This document shows positions 35,636 to 45,589 of a stretch of DNA of 64,000 nt, in pieces. This DNA comes from Homarus americanus (Eukaryota > Arthropoda > Malacostraca > Decapoda > Nephropidae): assembly GCF_018991925.1 (NCBI RefSeq), contig NW_024722158.1, positions 1,835,673 to 1,899,672 on the forward strand, written 5' to 3'. Below the pieces are notes generated by a model. That model was not told the DNA's origin and made no database searches. It worked only from the letters and a program-made list of their open reading frames with translations. Numbering within the stretch: position 1 is the first letter of the stretch; each line of letters begins with the position of its first letter. The position numbers were made by a program, and so were the translations under genes.

Positions 35636-35761
35636 GTGTTACCCAAGTGGTGCTGGGTGATGAGTGTTACCCAAGTGGTGCTGGGTGATGAGTGTTACCC
35701 AAGTGGTGCTGGGTGATGAGTGTTACCAAAGAGGTGCTGGGTGATGAGTGTTACCCAAGTG
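35636..35761. repeat. Minisatellite, about 28-bp unit, four to five copies
   Basis: Repeats of GTGTTACCCAAGTGGTGCTG followed by GGTGATGA. The fourth copy carries ACCAAAGAGG in place of ACCCAAGTGG. Confidence 0.9.
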
Positions 35762-36472
35762 TTCCACAGTGTTTAACCCTCTCATGGTCTTTCGACACAA
35801 CTGTTGTTACTAAGCGCTCCTGTGCTAACACGACTCCTACCACTCAGCTGTATCCCACACTGAGAGTAACCCTCCTATAAGCAGAAGGGCCAGAACACTG
35901 CACCGGCCCCATCCACCACCTTAGTTCCTCCCACTAGCCTCATGCGCTGGCAGATGCATCTCTAAGGGTCTGGATCGCTCAACCCGGTGTTGACTAATAT
36001 GAAAAAGTAGTTCCCGCTACCGTCGCAACTTGAGCCGAAAGACTGCGAGGAGGCGAGATTTCCGACCACGGTCAGGAGTACCAGAGGGTTAACTGTTCAG
36101 TGCATGGAACCATCTGGTGCTCAGCTCACACACTGTCTACTGCCAAGCTTGTTAAGATGTAAGAGTAGCAGAGAGGAGGACTGTTGTTAGCTTCAGAAAG
36201 AAACAAGGTCAAATAATCCTATGAAGCATGCAGAGAGACCAACTGTTAATATAAAACAAAGAAATGGCAGGTAAAGCTTAGTGTAAGTAAGCCTCATGAC
36301 AGGAGCTACTGGCAAGATAAACAGTAATTAACAGGAATTAAATGAAAAGAAAATTCTGATAACAATATTTATTTTTATAACAATTTAACAAAAGCTACAT
36401 TACTGGTATGTGACTGGGAATACTGCACTTAAGCTGCCATTTATCATGCTCTGAATCCTAGCCCCGACTTAC
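35762..36472. other. Intron sequence, nothing recognised
   Basis: Sequence downstream (minus strand) of the 36473-36687 exon. No gene or transposon end identified. Confidence 0.45.
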
Positions 36473-36687
36473 TTGCCAAGGAGGACGTGTTTCCATACGT
36501 CATTTGTTTCAGCCTTGGACAGTTGCTTGGCTACTAGATGGCACTCCTGCATACCTCCACGATCTTTCACCTCATTAACTGCGTTCTCCCCAGAATGAAT
36601 TGATGCCATCCTCTTGGGCCTGTTCTTGGTGCGCAGTGAACCTTCCCCCTCTCTCCCACCTTCCTCATTCTGGGTTCCTTTGGATGG
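36473..36687 (-). CDS. DEPDC1: DEPDC1 homologue exon, linker after the DEP domain
   Basis: Minus-strand exon of 215 nt with acceptor CTCTATTTTTCAG and donor GGCAA|GTAAGT. It starts in phase 0 (matching the 49723-49882 exon) and encodes PSKGTQNEEGG.., SLRTKNRPKRMASIHSGENA and, at the end, KQLSKAETNDVWKHVLLG. The last part matches the vertebrate DEPDC1 sequence (..RELSQEDVEEVWRYVIL). Two exit bases complete Lys with the first base of the 30094-30284 exon. The upstream intron border is unusual: the (ATT)n tail of a LINE ends about 20 bp before the acceptor, so little more than CATCTCTATTTTTCAG separates them. Confidence 0.88.
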
Positions 36688-36699
36688 CTGAAAAATAGA

Positions 36700-36721
36700 G
36701 ATGATGATAATAATAATAATG

Positions 36722-36771
<50 letters not shown>

Positions 36772-36775
36772 CGGT
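36700..36775. repeat. (AAT)n microsatellite / LINE 3' tail
   Basis: ATGATGATAATAATAATGAT followed by about 15 AAT units. Its position at the 3' end of the minus-strand LINE fragment suggests it is the tail of that insertion. Confidence 0.9.
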
Positions 36776-37455
36776 TTATTAATAGAGTTGCAGCCGGTGG
36801 CTGAAAATATACAGACTTACATTTGATTTAGACATAATGATATAATATGCATTGAATACATTTACAGGGCTGTACAGTACATAAATCAGGATTTGTTTAT
36901 TATTTTAACAATAGATGGGATGGTGCTATTCTTATATCTATCGGTGCGGGCTCTTATGGGCTGAATTTTGTTGTAGCGGCGGACTGCGCGAGGTGGGTGG
37001 GGGGCTGCAGGTGGCGATGACGAGGGTGGTGCAGTTGTCCCCTGCCAAACCTTTCCAGTGCTTGGTGGTGGAGGTCACTGAGGGATGGCATTTCCAGGGT
37101 GGAGAGAGCGTTGGTGTAGCCGGAGTATTCTGCGCCAAGCATGATTCTGCAGGCCTTTTTCTGTACCTTCTCTAGCTGACGTTGTTGGGTGGAGTTGAGA
37201 GAAGACGACCAGGCTGGTGACGCATACGTTAGTTTGGGGAGAATAAAGGCGTTGTAGATGGTCCTCAGCTCTGGCGTGGGTGTCCCAAGTGACCTAAGTC
37301 GACGTAGCATGTAGAGATGGTACGAGGCTGCCTTGACTGTGTTATTTACATGGGCCTTCCAGTCAAGTTTGTTGTCTATAGTTACACCCAGGAGTTTGGC
37401 AGACTGCACCAGCTGGAGAGGATGGGCACCCACTGTGACTGCGAGTGTTTATCAT
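36776..37455 (-). pseudogene. 5'-truncated non-LTR retrotransposon (LINE), end of reverse transcriptase ORF
   Basis: The minus-strand frame from about 37450 to 36954 reads VTVGAHPLQLVQSAKLLGVT, then DNKLDWKAHVNNTVKAASYH and RTIYNAFILPKLTYASPAW, and further on QLEKVQKKACRIMLG. This is the thumb and C-terminal region of jockey/CR1-type reverse transcriptases. The 5' part is absent, as in typical dead-on-arrival LINE copies. It is followed by a 3' untranslated stretch ending AATAAACCGTTTATTATT and the (ATT)n tail. The frame is intact over about 160 residues, so the insertion is not old. It lies in the intron just upstream of a DEPDC1 exon. Confidence 0.88.
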
Positions 37456-37827
37456 TACTCGGCTCAATGTCGTCATGTTCTACGAGTGAATCTTGACTGG
37501 ATTGTGAGCGCTGTGGCTAAGACTTTAAGTAATTTGTTTTTTGTGGAGTTTGATGACAAAGAGTAAAACAGTTATGAAGGAAATGGTATGTCACAATATT
37601 GGTGTGACTAACAACTCAACCTCACAACAGGGAACAGGTAGTAGGCAGCTACCAAACAGGGAGGTACTACCGCCTGGGCAGATAGTGGAAGCATAATGTG
37701 TTGTCTAATGGTAGACCCTGCTGCCATATGTGACCAAGTCCCAGGTTGATGATCTGACTTTACACTTCATTAAAAAATAAATAAAATAAACAAACATACA
37801 TTCATATATATATATATATATACTGCA
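37456..37827. other. Intron sequence, nothing recognised
   Basis: Single-copy-looking sequence between the LINE 5' truncation point and the TA-flanked element, ending in a short (TA)n run near 37806-37822. Confidence 0.45.
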
Positions 37828-38926
37828 TACAGTTGGGTCTCCATTTACACGGTCAATTGAACCCGTGGAGGTCCGCGTAAAACGAGAAATGCATAAATTA
37901 AATAACAGAACATTTGGGATTAATTGAATTAGAGACTGGGCCGACCCCCAAACTCCATTTTTTCCCGACATAATACCTACGTTGTAGTAAAAATAACATC
38001 TTAATTTTATAATGGTATGCACACATAATTAATAATTAAGAGAAATATCAATAATATTAGGTTTTTCAACACTTACGTTATTAGAAAAGCTGGATCGGCA
38101 CACGTGGATGACGGCTGGTTCCGAGGCAGAGGGCAGATTAGTTGCCCTCCGGTGAATCACTTTCACTACTCACAGAGGTTTGCAGGGCCTCCCTGACAAA
38201 CCCTTCAAAGTCCATAGCCTCACTGTCACTATCACTGACTTGGGCTGGCTGTGGTTGTGGTGGGTTGCGGGCGAGGAAGTCCTCAACACTACGTTGACGA
38301 CTAGCATTGATGTTGTCGTGATAGATCTGGATATACGGCTCCATAATTTTCGACAGAAGGTTATTAGACGCTTCATACCGATGCTTGTCTGGGTCGTTGT
38401 CAAGGATGAGCTTAATTTTCTCCCCCAACTCAATGATTCCCTTCACACAATCATGGCTTGGTCCAGGTAATTCAATGTTTTTCTCTGGTGGTGGGGGTCC
38501 CGCAGAAGCCATTGTGAGTTGTGAGGGGAATAGCGGGCACAAGAGAGAACTGTATACACGGACTGAGAACAATGAGACAGGCCCTGCTAGGTCAGCGACT
38601 TCTACCCTCTGGTGGCAGGGTACGTCATGTTACATTAGACCAATCACAGCTAGCGGCAGAGGGAATGCGTGGGTGGTAAGGATGCGTGGCCCAATCACAG
38701 TCCGATACATCATATGACGTCAGCAATAACGTAAGAGCGGCCTAATGAGTACCACTCACCGCGGCGCTTCCCAGGTATGGCGTGGAGCGTCTGGACCTCC
38801 AGCCACTCACCGCGTAAATGACCAAATTTACCGCATACCATAATTAAAGCATTTACATTCTAGCAAGGCACTACGTAAATGACCAAAAGCGTAAACAAAA
38901 TCCGTGTAAATGCAGACTATACTGTA
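37828..38926 (-). mobile_element. TA-flanked Tigger-like element with a short ORF
   Basis: About 1.1 kb, left end TACAGTTGGGTCTCCATTTA and right end (GTAAATGCAGACTATACTGT then A). The subterminal GTCAATTGAACCCGTGGAGG word is repeated in inverse in the related copy at 42056-42653. It contains a minus-strand frame of 144 codons (38572-38138). Its likely start is MASAGPPPPEKNIELPGPSH at about 38512; the middle has HRYEASNNLLSKIMEPYIQI and the acidic end DSDSEAMDFEGFVREAL. No DDE domain is present. I infer a deletion derivative, or a family with a small accessory protein. The function of the frame is unknown. Confidence 0.72.
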
Positions 38927-40060
38927 TACAGGTTGAACCTCCCTAGTCCGGTACTCTAATGTCTGGCACCTCCTGTCGTCCGGCAAAATTTTGGTTTGCC
39001 GGATGGCCGCTAGTACCCACCGGCGCTAGTATCCACGGTTCGGCATACCCTCTGTTTACATCTGGTCCTCGTGGAGTTTGGTGTGTTCCTCGGTATTTCA
39101 AGTGTTTCTGTAATATTTCACTTGTTATTTACCCTTAATATGCCTCCTAAGCCACCAGCAGGTAATACAGGTACAGGAAATACTTCCAAATGCCACAAAC
39201 ACGTAGTATCTATATCGATACAACAGAAGGAGGAACTGTTGAAGAAAGTGGACAGTGGCGTATCAGTCCGTGCCTTATGTGATGTGTACAATGTTGGATC
39301 ATCTACAGTGTATGATGTCAAGAAGCAAAAACTTCAAATCCTTAAGTTGTATAGTAAATCTTGACACTAAAAAGTATATGGATATGCACAAAACACTGAA
39401 GGACGGGAAAAACAGTGATTTAGACAGTGCTCTCATACAGTGATTCAAACTTAGGAGCAGTGAACGTTTTCCTCTGTCGCGCAAGATGTTAATAGCACAG
39501 GCAAAAATATTTCACAAAGAACTTAACCTGCAGCATGAGTGTGAGTATTCCCAGGGATGGCTGCAAAAATAAAAAAAAAGGCAAGGTATTAGTTTACACC
39601 ATATATGTGGGGAAAGGGGAAGTGCAAATACTAAAGCAGGTGCTAAGTTCATCGAGGAATTTGCAGAGTATGTTGCACATGACAATTTATCCTCCGAGCA
39701 GATATATATAATGTCGACGAAACGGCGCTTTTTTGGAATCGCATCCCCGGCAAAACTTTGGCGCAAGAAACAGAAGTGGCATGTGTCGGCACGAAGGATG
39801 TTAAGGGCAGGGTTTCTGTCCTTGGTTGGTTTCTCAATAAAGAAAAGCCAAAATACTACATGAAACAAAACTTTTGATAATTGGTTCAAAAAAGCAAGAG
39901 AGACCAGTAAGCAACTCTCTTCAACTGATCATCCTACTGCATCTACTTCTGCTACCCCAGATGTCATCTTACATGAGGACCCAGACAATGACTTAAGAGT
40001 ACCCACAAGTCACCCCAGAATCAGTAATCACTTTATATAAGTTAATTGGTTTTGTTTCTT
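38927..40060 (+). pseudogene. Jerky/Tigger-like transposase, broken
   Basis: It starts at TACAGGTTGAACCTCCCTAG, a TIR of the type seen in Tigger/jerky elements, directly adjoining the previous element. The coding remnant begins MPPKPPAGNTGTGNTSKCHK at 39139 and continues VVSISIQQKEELLKKVDSGV then SVRALCDVYNVGSSTVYDVK, a Pipsqueak/CENP-B-type helix-turn-helix. After stops and frameshifts it shows YNVDETALFWNRIPGKTLAQ (first catalytic Asp motif of the DDE domain, about 39705) and GTKDVKGRVSVL. It then jumps to a C-terminal tail rich in Ser/Thr/Asp (39884-40037). The central and late DDE domain is deleted. No right TIR was identified before the next element at 40360. Confidence 0.82.
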
Positions 40061-40358
40061 GTTATTTCTTTATTTCTTCATTTATCTTGATTTTTTTGTT
40101 GTCTGTATTTTTACTTTATTTTCATAATTTGTTTATTTAATTTTCAGTAAGTAAACTTATTACATTTATGTTTTTTCTGTAATTATTTTATTTCTCTAGT
40201 TCTTTATTTTTCCTTAGGTATTTGTTCTTTATTTTATTCTTAATTTACTGTAGATATTTTTTTCTTTACAGGTGAACATCACCAATTTATGTACAGGTAC
40301 CATAACTATTTTGTCATTTTAAGTGCAGAATGAGAATTATTGTTTATCTATTACAATT
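40061..40358. other. T-rich sequence between transposons
   Basis: Very T-rich plus strand (long TTTATTT runs). No gene seen. Probably the 3' non-coding part of the preceding element. Confidence 0.4.
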
Positions 40359-41955
40359 ACAGTGGTCCCTCGGTTAACGAGCGCCTCGGTTAACGAGATT
40401 TCGGTTAACGAGTTACCTTGCATAAGATTCTTAACTTCAGTTAACGAGCAATCCCTCGTTTAACGAGTTTCTTACGAGCCGACCTCCACATGTTTTTGCT
40501 TGCATTTGGCGGTCCACCAGCTGTAGTATTAGTCCGCCAATACAGTAATCGGTTGTAGGGCTTAAATTCCTTACTATTTTAGTAAATATCAAGAAGTTTA
40601 TACTATTCAATAATTTTAAAAGTTTAATATTAATTTTTTTAGTAATTTTAACAATTATTGAACATAATTGAAGGTAAGGAAACTAGTTTCTGGCGCGCCA
40701 TCCAGCCAATCAACACACCAAACAGGCGTCAGTCTCTCTGTCTTTTCAGTGGAGGTAACATCTTGCTTGACTCTCTTCAACTAAATGCTTTTTTTCTGTG
40801 TTTGCAAGCAAATTATTGGTCATTTTGAAATTCATTTTACATAATGACAATATATAATGCAGTGCAGTGTTGATTTAAAGAAAATAATCGTGAATTACAC
40901 CAAGAGTACTAAAATTTTATGGGTGAAATGGCGCCATGGGGTGACTTCTCTTCCACCCCAATGCCTTCTCTTCTCCCTTCTCCTCCACCCCCATTCTAAT
41001 TCCCATCATCATCATCCAGGAGCCTTCTACATCCAAACCTCAAAGTAAGTGTACTTTTCTACCTTTTTTGTTAAATTTAGGCAATTTTCGGCGAGCTGGA
41101 ACCAATTACCCAAAAACACATTGAAACAATGGTTTCGGTTAACGAGCAACGTTCTAGAAAGGATTGTGCTCGTTAACGAATTACCTTCCATAAGAATCTT
41201 CATTTCGGTTAACGAACAAAAATTCTTACGAAAATGTTTTGACATGCTTTGGCTTGCTCACCAGCTGGAAGATTAGTCCGCCTTTACAGAAATCAGTTCT
41301 AGGGCTTACATTCGTTAAAATTGGAGTAAAAATGAAGAAGGTTGTACTATTCAATAATTTTCCAAGTTTTATATTAAATTTTTTAGTCATTTTAACACTT
41401 ATTTAACATAATTGCAGTACAGGGAACTAGTTTTTGGTGTGCCCATCAGTCACTTCACTCACCCACCAAGGCATCTGTTTGTGTCTCTGTTCAGTGGAGG
41501 AAACATCTTGCTTGTGGGTCTCTTGAACACAGAGTATTTTTACGTTTTTACAGTACAATTATTGGTCATTCTGAAATTGACTTAACATATTGACAATATA
41601 TAGTGCAGTGCAGTGTTGATTTAAAGAAATAATCTTGAATTACACCAAGTGAACTTAAAATTTTATGGGTGAAATAACGGCATCAAGCATGGGGTGATTT
41701 CTCTTCCATCCCCACTTCCTTCTCTTCTCCCTTCTCCTCCAGCCCCACTTCTAATTCCCATCATCATCATCATCATCAACCAGGAGCCTTCTACATACAC
41801 ACCTCAAAGTAAGTGTACATAACTGCATTTTTTTTTTTTACTTTGTATATAATTTTCGGTGAGCTGGAACTAATTACCCAAAATCCTATTGAAACAATGG
41901 TTTCGGTTAATGAAATTTTTGGTTAACGAACGACCTTCTGGAACAAATTGTGTTC
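40359..41955. mobile_element. Two tandem copies of a 'GGTTAACGAG' pogo-like element
   Basis: It starts TACAGTGGTCCCTCGGTTAA, a pogo/Tigger-type terminus. Its subterminal GGTTAACGAG words repeat at 40388, 40408, 40440 and again near 41135-41215 and 41900-41940. Two long related units, about 40.43-41.20 kb and 41.20-41.95 kb, share CACCAGCTG..ATTAGTCCGCC, GGAACTAGTTT, TCAGTGGAGG(T/A)AACATCTTGCT and GGAGCCTTCTACAT in the same order at an offset of about 770 bp. No transposase frame is present. Probably a tandem-duplicated non-autonomous element. Confidence 0.7.
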
Positions 41956-42055
41956 GTTGGGGCTGGGCAAAAATCGTCAAAATTGGAATCGACGGTTCCG
42001 ATTCTCTCTGCCAATGGAATCGCTGGAATCGATTCCTCAAAGTAAGCAAATACAG

Positions 42056-42653
42056 TACAGTATAGTCTGGATTTACGCGGATTTTGTTTACGCGTTTGGT
42101 CATTTACGCGGTGCCTTGCCAGAATGAAATGTTTTAATTACCCGGTAAATTTCATCATTTACGCGGGAAGTGGAGATGGCAGGGTGCACACAAGGTCGCC
42201 CAGTCATCAAAACATTACCGAGTTCTTCACCCACCACAGCTGGCCCAAGTCAGTGATAGTGAGGATATGGACTTTGAGGGGTTTGACAAAGAGGCCCTGC
42301 AAGCCTCTGTGAAGGATAGTGATACAATTGATACAAGTGATACAGGTGAGGGCCAATAATCTGCCCTCTGCCTTGGAACCAACTCCCCATCTCCGTGTGC
42401 CCAGCCATCTTTTCTACTAATGTAAGTGTTAAAAAACTTAATATTATTGATATTTCTCTTAAATATTAATTGTGTGTGCATACCATCATAAAATTAAGAT
42501 GTTATTTTTACTACAACATACGTATTGTGTCGGAAAAAGTGTAGTTTGGGGGTCGGCCCGGTCTCTATTTCAATTAATCCCATATGTTATGTTGTTCACT
42601 TTACGCAGGCCGCCGTGGGTTCAATTGACCGCGTAAAGTGAGGGTTCACTGTA
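42056..42653 (+). mobile_element. TA-flanked Tigger-like element, second copy (opposite orientation)
   Basis: It starts TACAGTATAGTCTGGATTTA and ends AAGTGAGGGTTCACTGTA. It is the inverted relative of 37828-38926. It retains only the end of the small frame, with words corresponding to LAQVSDSEDMDFEGFDKEAL near 42240-42300, plus the shared GTGTCGGAAAAAGTG and GGGGTCGGCCC words. The front part of the frame is deleted, so this copy is internally shortened. Its right end touches the NUMT. Confidence 0.75.
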
Positions 42654-42663
42654 GTCATTACCG

Positions 42664-43030
42664 GGTAGTCTCTTAATTAGAGGCTTGTATGAATGGTTGG
42701 ACAAGAAGCAAACTGTTTCAAACACAAGAACCAAAATTGACTTTTAAGTGAAAAGGTTTTAATATCTTATATGTAAAATTATTTCGTTGGGGCGACGACG
42801 ATATAATTTGTAAGTGTTTAAATTTTAAATACAGTAGAGACAGTTGTATGTAATGATCCTTGCTGTTGATTGAGACTTGAAGTTACTTTAGGGAGAACAG
42901 AGTTATTTGTTGAGAGAGTTCATACCAACCTGGCGTGAGTCAGGCTGGTTTCTGTCTTTTAAAGAAGTAAGAATTATTTAGTACGAAAGGATTTAGTTAT
43001 TAAAAAAATTTTTATTGTAGATTAACAATG
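42664..43030 (+). pseudogene. rrnL: NUMT: 3' part of mitochondrial large-subunit rRNA
   Basis: Contains recognisable large-subunit rRNA landmarks in order: AGGCTTGTATGAATGGTTGG near 42682, GTTGGGGCGACGACGATATA near 42787, TACTTTAGGGAGAACAGAGT near 42892, and GTACGAAAGGAT near 42981. It stops where trnL1 starts, as in arthropod mitochondria. The 5' portion is absent, cut at the transposon boundary. Confidence 0.92.
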
Positions 43031-43094
43031 TTACTTTGGCAGACATGATGCATTAGATTTAGGATCTAATTAGATAGAGTGTTCTATAGGTAAT
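43031..43094 (+). pseudogene. trnL1: NUMT: mitochondrial tRNA-Leu(UAG)
   Basis: A 64-bp mitochondrial-type tRNA with acceptor arms TTACTTT and GGTAA and anticodon TAG in the loop GATTTAGGATC. It lies exactly between rrnL and nad1, the ancestral arthropod position. It is a nuclear copy, so it is unlikely to be functional. Confidence 0.88.
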
Positions 43095-43119
43095 AAACAT
43101 TAATTCAAGAGTACAGTAT

Positions 43120-44023
43120 TTGAATAAAATAGTTTGTGAAAGCTTTAGTTATGTTTATCAGTTATTTAACTTTAATTATCTGTGTTCTTGTGGGTGTAGC
43201 ATTTGTTACTTTGTTAGAACCTAAGATTTTAGGTTATATTCAAATTTGTAAAGGACCAAAAAAAAGATGGTTTTATTGGACCACTACAACCCTTTGTGGA
43301 CGCTGTGAAGTTGTTTACTCAAGAACAAACTGTACCTGTTAAGTCTAATTGTCTTCACCTGTTTTGGTTGTTTACGCCATTAACTGTACGATCGGTAATT
43401 CCGTATGAAATTGGGATAATAAATTTGAACATACAGTAGTTCTTTTTTTTTGTTGTGTTGTTATGAGTTTAGTTAACTATAAGGGTTGGATGGGCCTCTA
43501 ATTGTAAATATTCTTTGTTAGGTAGATTAATGGCTGTTGCCCAGACTATTTCATATGAGGTGAGACTTGCTTTAATTTTACTTTCCTTTATTTTTCTAGT
43601 TGGAGCTTTTTAATTTGTACCGATAGCGTGTGTTATTCTTATGGGTTACATCACCATTAGCTTTGGTCTGGTTTGGCTGAAACAAATCGGACTCCATTTG
43701 ATTTAGCTGAAGGTGAGTCTGAGTTGGTGTCAGGGTTTAATGCAGAAGAAGTGGTTTATAGCTGAATATGCTAGAATTTTATTTATAAGAGCACTATTTG
43801 TATTATTATTTATAGGTGGAGCTCCTTCTAGACCCCTTCTTTATGCCAAGTTAGTAGGAGTAAGATTTGCTTTTATTTGAGTCCGAGGAACTCTTCCTCG
43901 TCTTCGATACGATAAGTGGATAGGATTAGCTTGGAAGAGATTTTTATTAATATCTCTTAATTATTATTATTATTTTATAAGAGTAAAGATCTTGTGTGAT
44001 TGTTTTATAATTTAGTTTATAAC
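43120..44023 (+). pseudogene. nad1: NUMT: nad1 (NADH dehydrogenase subunit 1), frameshifted
   Basis: Mitochondrial-code reading gives [20 protein letters not shown] near 43170-43230, [19 protein letters not shown] near 43530-43590, and GGAPSRPLLYAKLVGVRFAF near 43818-43880. These are the conserved nad1 segments. Frames change several times: an A-run near 43257-43265, and around 43340, 43450 and 43610. The gene is full-length in extent but disrupted. The complete functional protein would be a membrane subunit of respiratory complex I. Confidence 0.92.
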
Positions 44024-44051
44024 TAATTTAATATAAAGAAAGTTTAACGGC

Positions 44052-44114
44052 AGTTAAGACGTTTTAGTGTCCGTATTGATGTTTTCAAAACATTTGTTTT
44101 ATATAAACTAAACT
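44052..44114 (-). pseudogene. trnS2: NUMT: mitochondrial tRNA-Ser(UGA)
   Basis: The minus strand reads AGTTTAGTTTATATAAAACA and then ATGTTTTGAAAACAT, an anticodon stem-loop with TGA, closing with CTTAACT. It sits between nad1 and cob as in the ancestral arthropod order. Confidence 0.8.
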
Positions 44115-44128
44115 GTCAGTCAAGGAGT

Positions 44129-45247
44129 TTATCTCATAGTAGAAGCGAAAGAGTTGATAATATAGTAGTAGAGGAAGTATACTACTGTTAAGATTTGGCC
44201 TGTAATTACATAAGGATCTTCAACAGGCCGGGCTCCAATTCAGGTTAGTGGCATTACAATTAAAGATCAGAAAAGAATTTGATTTAATGGGTAAAAAGTT
44301 AGTCTTCCAAATTTAGAGACATGAGTAAAAGGTAAAATTATTAGAATTGTGATTGATAGAGCCAGTGCAATAACTCCTCCTAGTTTGTTTGGGACTGATC
44401 GTAAGTAAGACGGCGTATGATGCAAATAAGAAATACCATTCAGGTTGGATATGAGCAGTGTGTCACTAGCTGGGACAAGATTATCAAGATCTCCAAGGAG
44501 ATAAGGGTTGAGAAGGGTTACTAAGATGAGCGCAGTTAATATAACTATAAACCCAACAACATCTTTAAAAGTAAAATAAGGATGAAATGGAACTTTATCG
44601 ATGTTTCTAGTAATTCCAAGAGGATTATTGGCTCCAGTTTGGTGAATAAATAAAATATGAACAAGAGTAGCAGCTGCCACTAAGAATGGTAGTTGAAAGT
44701 GGATTGTAATGAATCGGGTTAGTGTTGCATTATCTACTGCGAATCCGCCTCAAAATCATTGAACAAGTTCAGTTCCAATATAGGGAACAGCAGAAAATAA
44801 ATGAGAAATAACTGTTGTACCTCAGAAGGATATTTGACCTCAAGGTAAAACACATCCTAGGAAAGCTGTTGCTATAACTATAAATAAAATTACAATCCCT
44901 ACTATTCCACCACAGAAAAATATGTAGGATCCATAACGTATACAACGCCCAATGTGTAAGTAAAGACGGATAAAGAAAAAAGAAGCTCAGTTTGCATGAA
45001 GAGTCCGTACAAGTCGGCCATAGTTTACATCTCGGGGGATGTGAGCAACGCTAGAGAAGGCTAAATCAATATGTGCAGTGAACTGTTTAACAAGAAACAG
45101 CCCAGTTACAATTTGAACTACTAGACATAGGCTTAATAAAGATCCACAGTTTCAGAATGTCGAGATGTTTCTTGGAACAGGTATATCTACCAGGGCTCCA
45201 TTAGCAATGTTAAAGAGAGGACGGTTTTTACTAATAGGTGTTGTCAT
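44129..45247 (-). pseudogene. cob: NUMT: cob (cytochrome b), nearly full length
   Basis: The minus strand starts ATGACAACACCTATTAGTAA at 45247, overlapping the nad6 stop as TAATG, and ends TAA at 44129. The span is 1119 bp, divisible by three. It reads almost throughout in the invertebrate mitochondrial code, e.g. VALVDIPVPRNISTF-like start, [40 protein letters not shown] (TGA as Trp) and IPFHPYF-like [12 protein letters not shown]. Between about 44400 and 44475 the main frame is shifted: the neighbouring frame gives [13 protein letters not shown], the true cytochrome b sequence. A pair of compensating indels is therefore present. Substitutions at normally fixed positions (e.g. QMHYTAH-type replaced by KQFTAH) also mark it as a decayed copy. 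Confidence 0.93.
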
Positions 45248-45385
45248 TAGGCAGATAATCGGAGCGGTCCTACAAGGTTTACAATTTTTACAATAACAAT
45301 AAGAGTTAATAGGAGATAGAGGGCTATAAATAAAGTGATAGACATTGTTGGTGGTCAAATGAGAATATATCTAAGGAGGTGTATA
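45247..45385 (-). pseudogene. nad6: NUMT: 3' end of nad6
   Basis: The minus strand reads ILIWPPTMSITLFIALYLLL then TLIVIVKIVNLVGPLRLSA and stop, with the stop overlapping the cob start. This is the C-terminus of complex I subunit 6 in its normal arthropod position. The 5' part is cut at about 45385, where non-mitochondrial sequence begins. Confidence 0.85.
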
Positions 45386-45580
45386 GTCAGAGATGTACTG
45401 TATTGTGGAATTATTATTACCTAACCTCTGTTGGTGCAGCAAAACGGATAATCCGGCAAGGCTTTGGAACCAAGGGTGCCGGAAAATCGATGGTGTACCA
45501 CTATTATTTTATAGAGGAGATTATATAGAGGGAGACATGAGGTTTAATCATCCATAGGAGCTTTAATTGTGAGGCATAAT
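45386..45580. other. Non-mitochondrial sequence inside the NUMT
   Basis: A segment between nad6 and nad5 with no mitochondrial match. It includes GATAATCCGGCAAGGCTTTG and GGGTGCCGGAAAATCG, which resemble a single terminus of the jerky/Tigger element type seen at 38927 (GTCCGGCAAAATTTTGG). It marks the place where nad4L, nad4 and part of nad6 are missing. Confidence 0.5.
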
Positions 45581-45589
45581 ATAATTAGA

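Noticed and set aside
43031..43094. A functional nuclear tRNA-Leu gene
   Set aside because: Mitochondrial-type tRNA between rrnL and nad1 within a NUMT; no nuclear tRNA features.
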